DNA from: an uncultured Bacilli bacterium
Lineage (GTDB): Bacteria; Bacillota_I; Bacilli_A; RF39; UBA660
Assembly: GCA_934096945.1 (NCBI GenBank)
Contig: CAKOND010000003.1
Coordinates: 1 to 64,000 of the forward strand
Length of the DNA stretch: 64,000 bases
Direction: 5' to 3'
Positions 26,365-35,320 of this stretch are shown in pieces. The translations under genes and the position numbers were made by a program. The first letter of the stretch is position 1; each line of letters starts with the position of its first letter. The notes beneath the pieces were generated by a model. It saw nothing but the letters and a program-made list of their open reading frames with translations. It did not search any database and was not told where the DNA came from.

Positions 26365-27247
26365 CTTCTTTAATAACATCTTTAAGTGCTGTGCCAAATG
26401 TAGCAATTCCTTGTAGTTCTGATGGAACTATTATTTTAGTTGCCTTGCCATTTGCCATAGATTCTAATGCTTCAAATGATTTAAGTCTTAGTACTGCTTC
26501 ATCTGCTCCAGCATCTTTTAATAATTTAATTGCTTTAGCTTCTGCTTCCTTTATTTTTATCATAGCTTCTGCTTTACCTTCAGCAATCTTTATTTGGCTC
26601 ATCATTTGGGCTTCAGCTCTTAAAATTGCACTTTCTTTTTCTCCTTCAGCTATTAAAATACTTGATTTCTTTTCTCCTTCAGCTTGAAGAATTTTTTCTC
26701 TTCTTTCACGTTCGGCGCGCATTTGTTTTTCCATGGCATCTTGAATATCTCTAGGTGGTAAAATATTTTTTACTTCTACTCTATTTACTTTAATTCCCCA
26801 TGGATCTGTTGCTTCATCTAAGATTGCTCTCATTTTTGTATTAATAATATCTCTACTTGTTAGGGTTTGGTCAAGTTCAAGTTCACCAATTATATTTCTT
26901 AGTGTTGTTGCAGTTAGTGACTCAATAGCACTTACTGGATAATCAACTCCATAAGTATAAAGTTTAGCATCAGTTATTTGAAAATATACTACGGTATCAA
27001 TTTGCATTGTAACATTATCCTTTGTAATAACTGGTTGAGGGGCAAAGTCTTTAACTATTTCTTTTAATGTGACTTTATTAGATATGGCATCTATAAATGG
27101 TATTTTAAAATGTGGTCCATGTTCCCAAGTTTTATGATATGAACCTAGTCTTTCAATTACATAACACTTTGATTGAGGTACAATCTTGATGTTTGGTATT
27201 ATAATGATTACAATAATAATAAGTATTGCAATTAGTATTTGTGGCAT
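26342..27247 (-). CDS. SPFH/Band 7 membrane scaffold protein (stomatin/QmcA-like)
   Basis: 301 residues. N-terminal membrane helix (about 3-21), SPFH domain (about 25-190; KCYVIERLGSYHKTWEHGPHFKIP, LPPRDIQDAMEKQMRAERERR at its end) and a long alanine/glutamate-rich coiled coil (190-265). These proteins form oligomeric membrane scaffolds. The NfeD-family gene sits 3 bp upstream, the classical NfeD-stomatin pairing, which supports a joint role in membrane organisation. Confidence 0.93.
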   Translation of the reverse strand: MPQILIAILIIIVIIIIPNIKIVPQSKCYVIERLGSYHKTWEHGPHFKIPFIDAISNKVTLKEIVKDFAPQPVITKDNVTMQIDTVVYFQITDAKLYTYGVDYPVSAIESLTATTLRNIIGELELDQTLTSRDIINTKMRAILDEATDPWGIKVNRVEVKNILPPRDIQDAMEKQMRAERERREKILQAEGEKKSSILIAEGEKESAILRAEAQMMSQIKIAEGKAEAMIKIKEAEAKAIKLLKDAGADEAVLRLKSFEALESMANGKATKIIVPSELQGIATFGTALKDVIKEEKKDKSK

Positions 27248-27250
27248 AAA

Positions 27251-27673
27251 TTAATCCTCCTCCTTCTTAACAATTAGCTTAACGCCATCAATTTTTAAAA
27301 CTTTTACAATTTCACCTTTTAAGCACTTATTCTTTGATATAGCGCTCCATCTTTTGCCATCAACTTTGACTTCGCCAACATTATTTTTGGTAATATTCTC
27401 TGTTACAATGGCATCTGCTCCAATAATACGGTCTAAGTTTGTTTTCGCATTATCTTTTGCTTTTAATTTAGCTACAATTGGTCTAGTTAATAAAAGTAAT
27501 ACTATTCCAAGTAAAGTAAATATAGTTGACTGTATAGCAACATTGTGAATAACGAATGATAGAATCATCACAACTATTCCACTTGCAACAAACCAAATAG
27601 ATACTAAACTAATCGTAGCAATTTCAATTACACTCAAGATAATGACAAGCACAAGCCAAAAAATCCAATCCAT
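27251..27673 (-). CDS. NfeD-family membrane protein (short form)
   Basis: 140 residues, the short NfeD form without a protease domain. Three or so membrane helices (about 3-75) precede an OB-fold (about 85-138; ADAIVTENITKNNVGEVKVDGKRW). The OB domain is thought to contact the SPFH partner encoded 3 bp downstream. AAAGGAAG precedes the ATG. Confidence 0.92.
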   Translation of the reverse strand: MDWIFWLVLVIILSVIEIATISLVSIWFVASGIVVMILSFVIHNVAIQSTIFTLLGIVLLLLTRPIVAKLKAKDNAKTNLDRIIGADAIVTENITKNNVGEVKVDGKRWSAISKNKCLKGEIVKVLKIDGVKLIVKKEED

Positions 27674-27714
27674 ATATACTTCCTTTCTACTATATTATAC
27701 TATAAATTATATTC

Positions 27715-27743
27715 AAAAAAAAGAAAGAATTATTAATTCTCTC
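27715..27743 (-). terminator. Terminator downstream of the DUF1292-like gene
   Basis: Minus strand AGAATT-AAT-AATTCT then T-rich run, just after the stop codon at 27744. Short stem, so moderate confidence. Confidence 0.55.
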
Positions 27744-28013
27744 TTAAAGTTCTTCTGGTAAATTTTTAACCATTTCTAAAGCGCTATTTGTGAAAAGAGA
27801 TAAAAGTTCATTAAGTAAATTTGCATCTTCTACTTTTTCTACATACTTTTCGTTATTTTCAGTTATTTCTTTAAAGATAACGCTTTCATCACTTGGTTCT
27901 TCTTCTTCATTTAATACGACAGATAAGAAGTAATTATTGCCATCATATGTTACTTTTTCAAGCAATAAGCAGTTTACATCATTTTCTAAAGTTATCACAC
28001 TATCAATTTTCAT
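27744..28013 (-). CDS. DUF1292-like small acidic protein
   Basis: 89 residues, acidic (EEEEPSDESV). The pattern ITLENDVNCLLLEKVTYDGNNYFLSVVLNEEEE resembles DUF1292, a small beta-rich family common in Bacillota with unknown function. The start overlaps the end of the large 687-residue gene upstream by 4 bases and has CGAGGAGGA before it. Confidence 0.6.
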   Translation of the reverse strand: MKIDSVITLENDVNCLLLEKVTYDGNNYFLSVVLNEEEEPSDESVIFKEITENNEKYVEKVEDANLLNELLSLFTNSALEMVKNLPEEL

Positions 28014-30073
28014 AATTTCATTCCTCCTCGACTTTGTTCCTCATCATAGAAGTTATATAAGTTAGGTTCTGCTGGAGTATTTGCCCATGGTCCTAAGTTA
28101 TTAGGATTTTGTGAATTTATGTTGTATTCTTCAGGTTTTATTTCTGGTCCTTCTGAATCAGTTTTTTGTTTCGGTGAATCAATTGCAGCATCTAAATTTG
28201 CTTGGAACATATTTGAAAAATTATTTTCTAAAGGTGTATTTTTTTCTTCAGTTTCAGAAAGATTTTCTTCATTTACAAGTGCTTGCTCATTTAACTCTGG
28301 AGTTTCAACTACTTCTGGTGCTACTTGTGATTCTTCTTTAACTGATTCTCTTTTTTTATTTCTATTTTCTTTGATTTTCTCTAATAATGCTTTAGCATGT
28401 CTTACAATTCCTGATCCAAACACAGGTAATTCACTTTCTGTATTATTTAGATATTCTTCTGGGTTTGGAGCATCTAGTACACCGGCATTTACTAGTGATG
28501 TATAGATACCTTGACCAACAAGACCGATAGCTCCACCAGCAAGTAAGCCAGTTGTTATAGGTGTTGCTACTATTGTTACAGCTGATAGAGCAACTACTCC
28601 TAAAGCTGCATAAGTAATAGCGGCTTTAACATATGGAGCTACTACTGCTGTACGTGTCTTTTTTACTTTTAGTGGCCCACTAGGAATTCTACTTGTGTTA
28701 TCTCTATCTTTGGCTTTTTGTTTTACAAAAACACCTGTTTCAACTAAACCGTCATCAGTTTTTTTCATGATTTGTTTCTTATTAGCATCAAATTCATAGC
28801 CTTCTGGCATAACTAATTTATCTAAGTCATCTACTTCTAAATCAACAGATGTTGCATCTTTTTGAGATTTAGATTTAACACTTGCATTAGGATTTGCTTT
28901 AAGCACTTTGTCAATAACATCATCAATGCCATTTTTTCTTTCCTTTACTTTAGTAAAAGCATTTATATAAGGCTTAGTATCATCAACTTTATTATTAATT
29001 CCTAATCCTTCAGTGTATTTAAAACCTTTTGGAATTACTAATTTAGATGGGTCTTCAACAATGATTCCTTCAGGATAACCTTCTACATTAGTTATAACTT
29101 CTACATCTGGATTTAATTTTTTTAATTCATTAATTAATTCTTCAACTGTAGTGAATTCTAAATTTTCAGGTAAATCAATTGAATTATCTTTTGTAGGATC
29201 TTTAGTTATTGGAGTATCATCTAAAGCTTGATTAGTGGGTTCTTCATCTAATGATTCTGTTTCTTCTACAATCTCAACTTTTTCTTTGGTTTTAACATCT
29301 TTTTCTCCTAAACCACATTTAGCACATAAATTATCAAATTCTTTCTTACTTCTTTCAATATCCGTGCCAAAAACTACAATCTTATAACTTGCATTACGAA
29401 TAAGTTGTGATAATTTTTCCATTGTTGATGGATTAGATAGTGGATCCATAATAATTTTACTGCATGCCTTATCAAGTTCAGCAAGTGACTTTAATAAATC
29501 ATTACGGTAATTAATGATTTCATCTAAACTCATTGCTTTAGGTTCTGGAGCAAGTCTTTTTTGTTCTTCCATAAACTTCATAGCATCTTCTTTGTCTTTT
29601 TCAGCTTTTTCTTTTGCTTGCTTTAACAATATTGCTTGTTTAGTTCTATCTTCATCACTTATAGTTTGATCCTTATCCAAAATAAAAATTCTCTTATTTA
29701 TATCCTTTAAATTTTCAACTTTTTCATTTAATATTTTTTCAGCTTTTAAATAATCACCTAAAACACTCTTTGTTTCATTTTTCAAGCGGTCTAAAAGATT
29801 TTTAAATTCTGTTGCATTTGCACTCATAGCAAAATAGCTGTCACTATTTACAACATTTTCAATTTCTTCCAAGCCTGAAGCAAGTTCTTTACCAAAATCT
29901 TCAGTTGTAACTTTTTTGTTCATTTCAATTTTATAGGCATTTAAATCACTAACAACTTTTTCAAGATCGTTATTATCTAACTTCATAAACGTAGAAACCG
30001 ACTTAACAGCATAACCATTTTCTTCAATGAACTTGTTCATTTCTTCATTTTTTCTTAATTCTTCATCTGTCAT
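28010..30073 (-). CDS. Large coiled-coil protein with a central-to-C-terminal membrane segment
   Basis: 687 residues, no recognised family. Residues 1-260 are strongly helical and charged, probably coiled coil. Residues 300-450 contain two similar segments (PEGIIVEDPSKLVIPKGFKY and DLEVDDLDKLVMPEGYEFD), an internal duplication. Two hydrophobic helices lie at about 485-535 (AITYAALGVVALSAVTIVA, TTGLLAGGAIGLVGQGI). The C-terminus is Glu/Asn-rich and disordered. A cytoplasmic protein anchored in the membrane is plausible. It is translationally coupled to the DUF1292-like gene. Related proteins may be restricted to this lineage. Confidence 0.7.
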   Translation of the reverse strand: MTDEELRKNEEMNKFIEENGYAVKSVSTFMKLDNNDLEKVVSDLNAYKIEMNKKVTTEDFGKELASGLEEIENVVNSDSYFAMSANATEFKNLLDRLKNETKSVLGDYLKAEKILNEKVENLKDINKRIFILDKDQTISDEDRTKQAILLKQAKEKAEKDKEDAMKFMEEQKRLAPEPKAMSLDEIINYRNDLLKSLAELDKACSKIIMDPLSNPSTMEKLSQLIRNASYKIVVFGTDIERSKKEFDNLCAKCGLGEKDVKTKEKVEIVEETESLDEEPTNQALDDTPITKDPTKDNSIDLPENLEFTTVEELINELKKLNPDVEVITNVEGYPEGIIVEDPSKLVIPKGFKYTEGLGINNKVDDTKPYINAFTKVKERKNGIDDVIDKVLKANPNASVKSKSQKDATSVDLEVDDLDKLVMPEGYEFDANKKQIMKKTDDGLVETGVFVKQKAKDRDNTSRIPSGPLKVKKTRTAVVAPYVKAAITYAALGVVALSAVTIVATPITTGLLAGGAIGLVGQGIYTSLVNAGVLDAPNPEEYLNNTESELPVFGSGIVRHAKALLEKIKENRNKKRESVKEESQVAPEVVETPELNEQALVNEENLSETEEKNTPLENNFSNMFQANLDAAIDSPKQKTDSEGPEIKPEEYNINSQNPNNLGPWANTPAEPNLYNFYDEEQSRGGMKL

Positions 30074-30126
30074 AATACATTTTCCCTTCTATTATTAGAG
30101 TATCACAATTTTTTACAAATTGCAAG

Positions 30127-30156
30127 AAAAAAACGCATTATAGATTAATCTATGCA
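30127..30156 (-). terminator. Terminator after rpmF
   Basis: Minus strand GCATAGATT-AATCTATAATGC stem (30135-30155) followed by a seven-T run, ten bases beyond the rpmF stop. Confidence 0.75.
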
Positions 30157-30165
30157 TGCATTTTT

Positions 30166-30354
30166 CTAATTTTCTTCTTTTGCTACTTCAATTACAGTTT
30201 TACCATTGTAATTTCCACATTTAGTACATGCTCTATGAGGTCTTAGTGTTGCACCACATTTAGAACATTTTGTTAATGCTCCAACTTCTTTTTTTAAATG
30301 AGTTCTACGCATTCTTTTTTTAGTTTTACTTGTTCTTCTAAAAGGAACTGCCAT
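30166..30354 (-). CDS. rpmF: Large ribosomal subunit protein bL32
   Basis: 62 residues. Begins MAVPFRRTSKTKKRMRR and has the zinc-ribbon pairs CSKCGATLRPHRAC and CTKCG, the four-cysteine form of bL32. It follows the DUF177 (YceD) gene by 2 bp, the standard yceD-rpmF pair. GGTGGTGA precedes the ATG. Confidence 0.97.
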   Translation of the reverse strand: MAVPFRRTSKTKKRMRRTHLKKEVGALTKCSKCGATLRPHRACTKCGNYNGKTVIEVAKEEN

Positions 30355-30356
30355 GT

Positions 30357-30827
30357 TTATTCACCACCTTTAAAAATATCATTTAATTTTTCGAATCTTG
30401 GGTCTATCCCATCATCATCTTTTTTACTGTTTAATTCCCAGCCATTGCCTTTTAAATTTACACCTGAGGAATTAGTAAGGCGAATGGGAACTTCCAATAC
30501 AATATTTTCCCATAAAAATTCAAGTTTATCAAGTGTATTTTGACTTTTTTCATAATATTTTTCATTATTTGCATCATTTTCTGACAAAATTTCATCAATT
30601 TTAATAGAAAATGGGTATTTTATAGGTTCGTTTGTAATTGCATCATTAAGCAACATAATTCCATCAACATCTAAAATTATTTCCACTTCATCAGACAAAT
30701 TATATTTAATTATTCCTTTTACATTTACCTCAGATAAATCTTTAATGCTTGAGCCCATATAAAATTCTTTTGGTATAGTTACTTTTTCATCAATATTTAT
30801 TGGTAATAAGTTCAAATTAATTTTCAT
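30357..30827 (-). CDS. YceD-family (DUF177) protein
   Basis: 156 residues. DUF177 proteins accompany rpmF and are linked to 23S rRNA accumulation in relatives. The family C-terminal block is visible (ENIVLEVPIRLTNSSGVNLKG, then WELNSKKDDDGIDPRFEKL), although the usual zinc-binding cysteines are missing. It overlaps the membrane-anchored gene upstream by 4 bases. Confidence 0.85.
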   Translation of the reverse strand: MKINLNLLPINIDEKVTIPKEFYMGSSIKDLSEVNVKGIIKYNLSDEVEIILDVDGIMLLNDAITNEPIKYPFSIKIDEILSENDANNEKYYEKSQNTLDKLEFLWENIVLEVPIRLTNSSGVNLKGNGWELNSKKDDDGIDPRFEKLNDIFKGGE

Positions 30828-31783
30828 GCATTTTTCACCTTCACTAAATATAGATAATCATTTTCTAGATTTTTCCATATATTTTCTGTTTCCATATCTA
30901 TTATAACATAATTTTTTTCAAAACTTAAGTAGTATAAATTATTATTTAAATAAATCATTTTATTAAGTTTGCCATTTAATTCGTATTCATTTACATTTTT
31001 TTTCTTAATTATATTATAATTTTTTAAAGTATTTTCACTGTATGTAATAACCCCGTCTTTTGAAGGTGCTAAAAATAAAATATAATCTAAATTTTTACAA
31101 TCCAAATTATTAACATTACAAGCATATAACATATTACTTCTCATATAATATAAATAACTATTATTAACATAAAGTAAGTTAACTTCTTCATAATTATCAA
31201 AAACAGATATTAATTTGGTTGTATTTTTTTTAATATCGTAAACATTTATTTCAGAATTTTTTAAATAGTATATTTTATTATTTATAGCTAAAAAGTCATC
31301 TACTTTATCAATATTTTTCTTCTTTTCACTACCATACTCCCAATAATGGAGTGTAGAATCTTTTTTCATTACTACATAATCACTAGTAAGATTTACTTTT
31401 TCAGCTTTAGCATAATAACTATCTAATTCATAAAAGTAAAATTCATCTTTTTCTTTATCATACCTTATTTCATTTGTGGCATCTGAATATAAAACTACTC
31501 TATTATTTATGCTGAGTACATCTTTAATATCATAAAATGTTTTTAGATTTAAATAGGTTTCGGCATTTTGGTTTATTCCATATATTTTGTATATTCCATC
31601 TTCATCTTTAGTTATGCCTATGTAATCATATATATTAGTATAGTTATCATCTTGAGGTGTATTTTCCCTATTTAGATCTTTAATATATTTTGATAAAAGT
31701 GCAATCATAATTACAACGATAGCTATTACTATAATGGATACTATAGCTATTATTAAGTTTTTTCTTTTTTCTGGTAACATCAT
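30824..31783 (-). CDS. Membrane-anchored protein with propeller-like repeats, unknown function
   Basis: 319 residues. One N-terminal transmembrane helix (about 10-31) and an extracytoplasmic domain of short repeated blocks (NNRVVLYSDATNEIRYD, NNKIYYLKNSEINVYD, NNSYLYYMRSNMLYACN, NNNLYYLSFEKNYVIID) spaced about 45 residues apart, as in beta-propellers of the DUF5050 sort. No catalytic motif. Embedded in an operon mutL-this gene-yceD-rpmF with 4-base overlaps on both sides. GGAGGGTGTT precedes the start. Confidence 0.7.
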   Translation of the reverse strand: MMLPEKRKNLIIAIVSIIVIAIVVIMIALLSKYIKDLNRENTPQDDNYTNIYDYIGITKDEDGIYKIYGINQNAETYLNLKTFYDIKDVLSINNRVVLYSDATNEIRYDKEKDEFYFYELDSYYAKAEKVNLTSDYVVMKKDSTLHYWEYGSEKKKNIDKVDDFLAINNKIYYLKNSEINVYDIKKNTTKLISVFDNYEEVNLLYVNNSYLYYMRSNMLYACNVNNLDCKNLDYILFLAPSKDGVITYSENTLKNYNIIKKKNVNEYELNGKLNKMIYLNNNLYYLSFEKNYVIIDMETENIWKNLENDYLYLVKVKNA

Positions 31784-33522
31784 AACACCCTCCTAAACAT
31801 TTTTTCAAGTTCATAATTCGTAAACTTCATAATAGATGGCCTTCCGTGACAGCAATTATATGGATTATCACATTTTACTAAATCATCAAGTAGTTTTTCC
31901 ATTTCTTCCATACTTAAGTGTTCATTGGCTTTAACGCTCATTTTGCAACTTACCATCTTAGCTAAGCTATCTAAAAACTTATCTTTATTAAAGTTTTTCC
32001 CCATTTCTATTACTAAATCTACAATATATTTGAGATTATCTTTCTCATAGTTTTCTTTAAGCCATGTGGGATGACTTTTTATAAGTATTGTATTTATGCC
32101 AAATTCTTCAATAACAAAGCCTAAATTTTCTAAAACTTCTTTTCTATCCATAAATAAATTATAATCGCTCGTAGATAATTCAAATTTCATAGGCACAAGC
32201 ATATCTGTAAAGTTTATCTTTTCTTCTTTAAACTGTTTAGTAATCATTTCATAGTTTACTCTTTCGTGAGCAGCATGTTGATCTAGTATAAACATTCCAT
32301 CTTCATTTTCAGCAATTATAAATGTGCCATGAACTTGACCAACTGGATATAATTTTAAACTTTTAAATTCCTCATTCTTAACTATTTCTTCTTTATTTGA
32401 GCCAATATCTAAAAATGTTTGCACAATAACTTCTGGTTTTGCATCTATTTCTTCTTTTTTACTTTCATAAACACTAGGCTCTATAAAATTATCTTTGATA
32501 TCATTACTAGCATCATCAAGTATAGCATCTGGCACTAACAAATTACTATATAAAACTTTTTTAATAGTTTGATAAATTAAGTCTGTTAACTCTTCAGTTT
32601 TACTTAGTTTTACTTCTTGTTTAGTGGGATGAATATTTACATCTACGAGTGTTGGATCTGTATAAATATTTAGTACTGTAATTGGGTAAAAGCCTTCATG
32701 CTTGTAGGTATTATAAGCATCATTTATAGCTCTATTTATATCATTATTTCTAACAACTCTGCCATTTATAAAAATATTAAAATGATTTCTATTTTTCTTC
32801 AAAATACTTGGCTTAGATACAAACCCTGTAACTTCAAAATCATCTGATGCACATTTTATCTCTAACATATTACTAGATACATTAAGTCCATATATTTCAT
32901 GAATTGTCTTAAGTAAATTACCACTTCCACTTGATTTTACAACTAACCTATCATTATTTGTTAAAGTAAAGGCAACATCAGGTCTAGATAATGCTAATTT
33001 TTCAATAAATTGGGTACAATTATTAAGTTCCGTTACTTCACTTTTTAAATACTTGAGTCTAGCTGGTGTATTATAAAATATATTTGTTACATGAATTTCT
33101 GTTCCAATTCGAGCTGGTGCATCCTCAACTTCTAGAGTCTGGCCCCCCTTTATATGAACACGAGTTCCAACTTCACCATTACAAGTAATTAGTTCTACCT
33201 CAGAAACACTTGCAATACTGGCTAAAGCTTCACCACGAAAACCAAGAGTTTCAATAAAGAACAAATCATCATCTTTATATATTTTACTTGTTGCATGTCT
33301 ATAAAAAGCAAGGCACGCATCTTCTCTATCCATACCTGTGCCATTATCAATAACACTTATTTCTTTTAAACCACCACTTATCAAATTTACTTTAATGGTA
33401 GTTCCTCCGGCATCTAAAGAATTTTCCACAAGTTCTTTTAAAACAGATGCACATTTTTCAACGACTTCACCAGCAGCTATCTTGTTAGCTAAATTTTCAC
33501 TCATTACTCTAATCTTAGTCAT
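31780..33522 (-). CDS. mutL: DNA mismatch repair protein MutL
   Basis: 580 residues. N-terminal GHKL ATPase with NKIAAGEVVEKCASVLKELVENSLDAG split motifs, DNGTGMDREDACLAFYRHATSKI, GFRGEAL and VDVNIHPTKQEVKL; a linker; and the C-terminal dimerisation/endonuclease domain with the metal motif DQHAAHERVNYE and the CHGRP end motif. The endonuclease motif indicates a nicking MutL, expected in bacteria without MutH. Start at ATG 33522, preceded by TTGGTGATAGTC. It overlaps the yqeH-like gene by 8 bases. mutS is not in this window. Confidence 0.96.
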   Translation of the reverse strand: MTKIRVMSENLANKIAAGEVVEKCASVLKELVENSLDAGGTTIKVNLISGGLKEISVIDNGTGMDREDACLAFYRHATSKIYKDDDLFFIETLGFRGEALASIASVSEVELITCNGEVGTRVHIKGGQTLEVEDAPARIGTEIHVTNIFYNTPARLKYLKSEVTELNNCTQFIEKLALSRPDVAFTLTNNDRLVVKSSGSGNLLKTIHEIYGLNVSSNMLEIKCASDDFEVTGFVSKPSILKKNRNHFNIFINGRVVRNNDINRAINDAYNTYKHEGFYPITVLNIYTDPTLVDVNIHPTKQEVKLSKTEELTDLIYQTIKKVLYSNLLVPDAILDDASNDIKDNFIEPSVYESKKEEIDAKPEVIVQTFLDIGSNKEEIVKNEEFKSLKLYPVGQVHGTFIIAENEDGMFILDQHAAHERVNYEMITKQFKEEKINFTDMLVPMKFELSTSDYNLFMDRKEVLENLGFVIEEFGINTILIKSHPTWLKENYEKDNLKYIVDLVIEMGKNFNKDKFLDSLAKMVSCKMSVKANEHLSMEEMEKLLDDLVKCDNPYNCCHGRPSIMKFTNYELEKMFRRVL

Positions 33523-34429
33523 GACTATCACCAATTATTGAAGGTCTTATTTCATAATCATTACTAGATAAACTAATTAAAGAAGTATTACTAAATTTAA
33601 TAAAACCTAAGCCTTTTAAAACAACATCACTATTTTTAGGTACAATGATATTACATTCTACATTTTCATGTTCTTTTCTTCTTAAAATACAGGCTTCATT
33701 ACCAATATAAATAGTAAAATTACTATTTTCTTTAATATTTAACTTTATACCATTAATAGAAAGATAATGTTTACTTGGAAGCTGATATGAACGTGGATTA
33801 ATACTACTTTTAGGTATATTTTCTCTATTTACATCATCCATAAGCCCTGGTGCATCATAAATAGTTATGCCATCTATATCTAATTTAATTAATTCTTGCG
33901 TAGTATTTTCTGACTTACTTACTGTTATATCACTTCCTGTTAAAGCGTTAATTAAGCTGCTTTTACCGGCATTTGTAAATCCCACAAAAATAACTTTTTT
34001 ATTTTCTAAACATAAATTTGTTATCGTACTTAAGTTAATTTTCTTTTTACTACTTGTAAGAATTACATCCTCATTTATTTCATATAAATCTTTAATATTT
34101 GCAATAAGCTTATTATATTTTATATTCTTAGGTATAATATCTGCCTTAGTAAGTACCATTACTTTTTTATTTTTTATTTTTTTATAATACTTAATTACTT
34201 CTCTATCTAAATTTATAAAATCTGTTAAATAGAAAACAAATGCATTTAACTTATTTATTTTTCCAATTAACTCTTCATTATCTATTTTAACTCCTTTACT
34301 TGTGTAAACACCATAATTTTTAAGTTTAAAGCATCTTTCACACAATTCATTTTTAATATCTGGTGTGTATCCTACTTTATTTTTATTTTTGTCTTGCAGT
34401 GTTATTCCACAGCCTTTACATTTAGTCAT
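33515..34429 (-). CDS. yqeH: YqeH-like circularly permuted ribosome-assembly GTPase (short)
   Basis: 304 residues, against about 366 in Bacillus subtilis YqeH, the 30S-assembly GTPase. A zinc finger (CKGCGITLQ ... CERCFKL) is followed by the permuted GTPase order: G4 LTKADIIP, then G1 GFTNAGKSS and G3 DAPGLMDD. The C-terminal TRAP-like/RNA-binding part appears reduced. Start at ATG 34429 rather than 34441: it gives MTKCKGCG and has better spacing. Overlaps yqeG by 8 bases; yqeG-yqeH is the conserved pair. Confidence 0.9.
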   Translation of the reverse strand: MTKCKGCGITLQDKNKNKVGYTPDIKNELCERCFKLKNYGVYTSKGVKIDNEELIGKINKLNAFVFYLTDFINLDREVIKYYKKIKNKKVMVLTKADIIPKNIKYNKLIANIKDLYEINEDVILTSSKKKINLSTITNLCLENKKVIFVGFTNAGKSSLINALTGSDITVSKSENTTQELIKLDIDGITIYDAPGLMDDVNRENIPKSSINPRSYQLPSKHYLSINGIKLNIKENSNFTIYIGNEACILRRKEHENVECNIIVPKNSDVVLKGLGFIKFSNTSLISLSSNDYEIRPSIIGDSHD

Positions 34430-34943
34430 AGTACACCCCAATTACAAGAATATTCTTTTTAGCTAATTTTTTTAATATTCTTTTTTCAATAAACCTATTA
34501 ACTCTAGTTGGAAACATTTCATATTTAGCTACTCTATTTACTAATATGCTGGTAAAGCCCATTCTATTAGCACCTAGAATATCAGTTAAAAGTTGGTCAC
34601 CAATACAAGCTACTTCATCTATTTTAAATCTATATAATGAAAGTATCTTTTTATACTTGGTTTTTAAAGGTTTTTTACTACTAAAAGCAACATCAACATT
34701 TAATTTTTCTTTAAATGGTCTAAGTCTATTTTTACCACTGTTGGATACAATAATTACTTTAAAATCAGATTCTAATCTAGCAATTAATTCTTTAACTTTT
34801 TGATCTGGCTCCGTTACTTTGTATGGTGCAATGGTATTATCTAAATCAAATAATAAACACTTAATGCCATTTTTCTTAAGCCTTTTGTAATTTATTGTGT
34901 AAATGCTTTGAGCATAAATATCTGGAATAAAATAATCAAGCAT
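34422..34943 (-). CDS. yqeG: YqeG-family HAD phosphatase
   Basis: 173 residues. HAD motif I is LLFDLDNTIAPYK, motif II VIIVSNSGKN, the motif III lysine is in SSKKPLKTKY and motif IV is CIGDQLLTDILGANRMG, as in YqeG (HAD IIIA) phosphatases. Substrate not established. First gene of a yqeG-yqeH-mutL-... string; TATAAT about 20 bases upstream could be its own -10, and a hairpin-T-run lies just before it. Confidence 0.93.
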   Translation of the reverse strand: MLDYFIPDIYAQSIYTINYKRLKKNGIKCLLFDLDNTIAPYKVTEPDQKVKELIARLESDFKVIIVSNSGKNRLRPFKEKLNVDVAFSSKKPLKTKYKKILSLYRFKIDEVACIGDQLLTDILGANRMGFTSILVNRVAKYEMFPTRVNRFIEKRILKKLAKKNILVIGVYYD

Positions 34944-34986
34944 GGTATCACTCTCTTTTCTTAAAAATTATAACATAAAGAAAAGC

Positions 34987-35025
34987 AAAAAAAAAGCTTA
35001 TTTGTAATAGAATCTATTCAAATAA
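34987..35025 (-). terminator. Intrinsic terminator of the candidate small RNA
   Basis: Minus strand TTATTTG...CAAATAA outer stem (34998-35004 with 35019-35025) extended by an inner ATAGA/TCTAT pairing, followed by a nine-T run (34987-34995). It lies 44 bases before the yqeG start. Confidence 0.8.
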
Positions 35026-35041
35026 ACAATACTTTATTATT

Positions 35042-35209
35042 ACACGAAGAACTCTAAGGATAAAGTACTTTATTAGTGAAAATATATATTTAAATTTAGT
35101 AATGGCTATTGTGGGAATCAAGATATCCTTTATTTACTAAGTAAAACTTTCGCAACAATTAATTACTCAAAAAATGCATTTTTAATTATACAAAGAACAT
35201 TCTTCATGT
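35042..35209 (-). ncRNA. Candidate structured small RNA upstream of yqeG
   Basis: No protein frame, but a complete transcription unit: a promoter at 35216-35244, start expected at 35209, and an intrinsic terminator at 34987-35025. The first ten bases, ACATGAAGAA, pair with TTCTTCGTGT (35042-35051), with one G-U pair, closing a 168-base domain. Internal pairings are possible (AGTAAT with ATTACT; AAGGATA with TATCCTT). Length and terminal stem recall 6S RNA, but no 6S-specific bubble sequence could be confirmed. The alternative is an attenuator leader of the yqeG operon. Confidence 0.45.
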
Positions 35210-35215
35210 TTTTTC

Positions 35216-35244
35216 ATTTTAGCATATTAAATTGTTATTTTCAA
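35216..35244 (-). promoter_or_regulatory. Promoter of the candidate small RNA
   Basis: Minus strand -35 TTGAAA (35239-35244), 17-bp spacer, -10 TAAAAT (35216-35221). Seven bases separate the -10 from the first base of the closing stem. Confidence 0.65.
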
Positions 35245-35320
35245 GTATTTTCATTATAATTATAGCATTATTTTAAATCATAATGTTAATTTAATATTAG
35301 CCATATTTTAAAAACATTTA

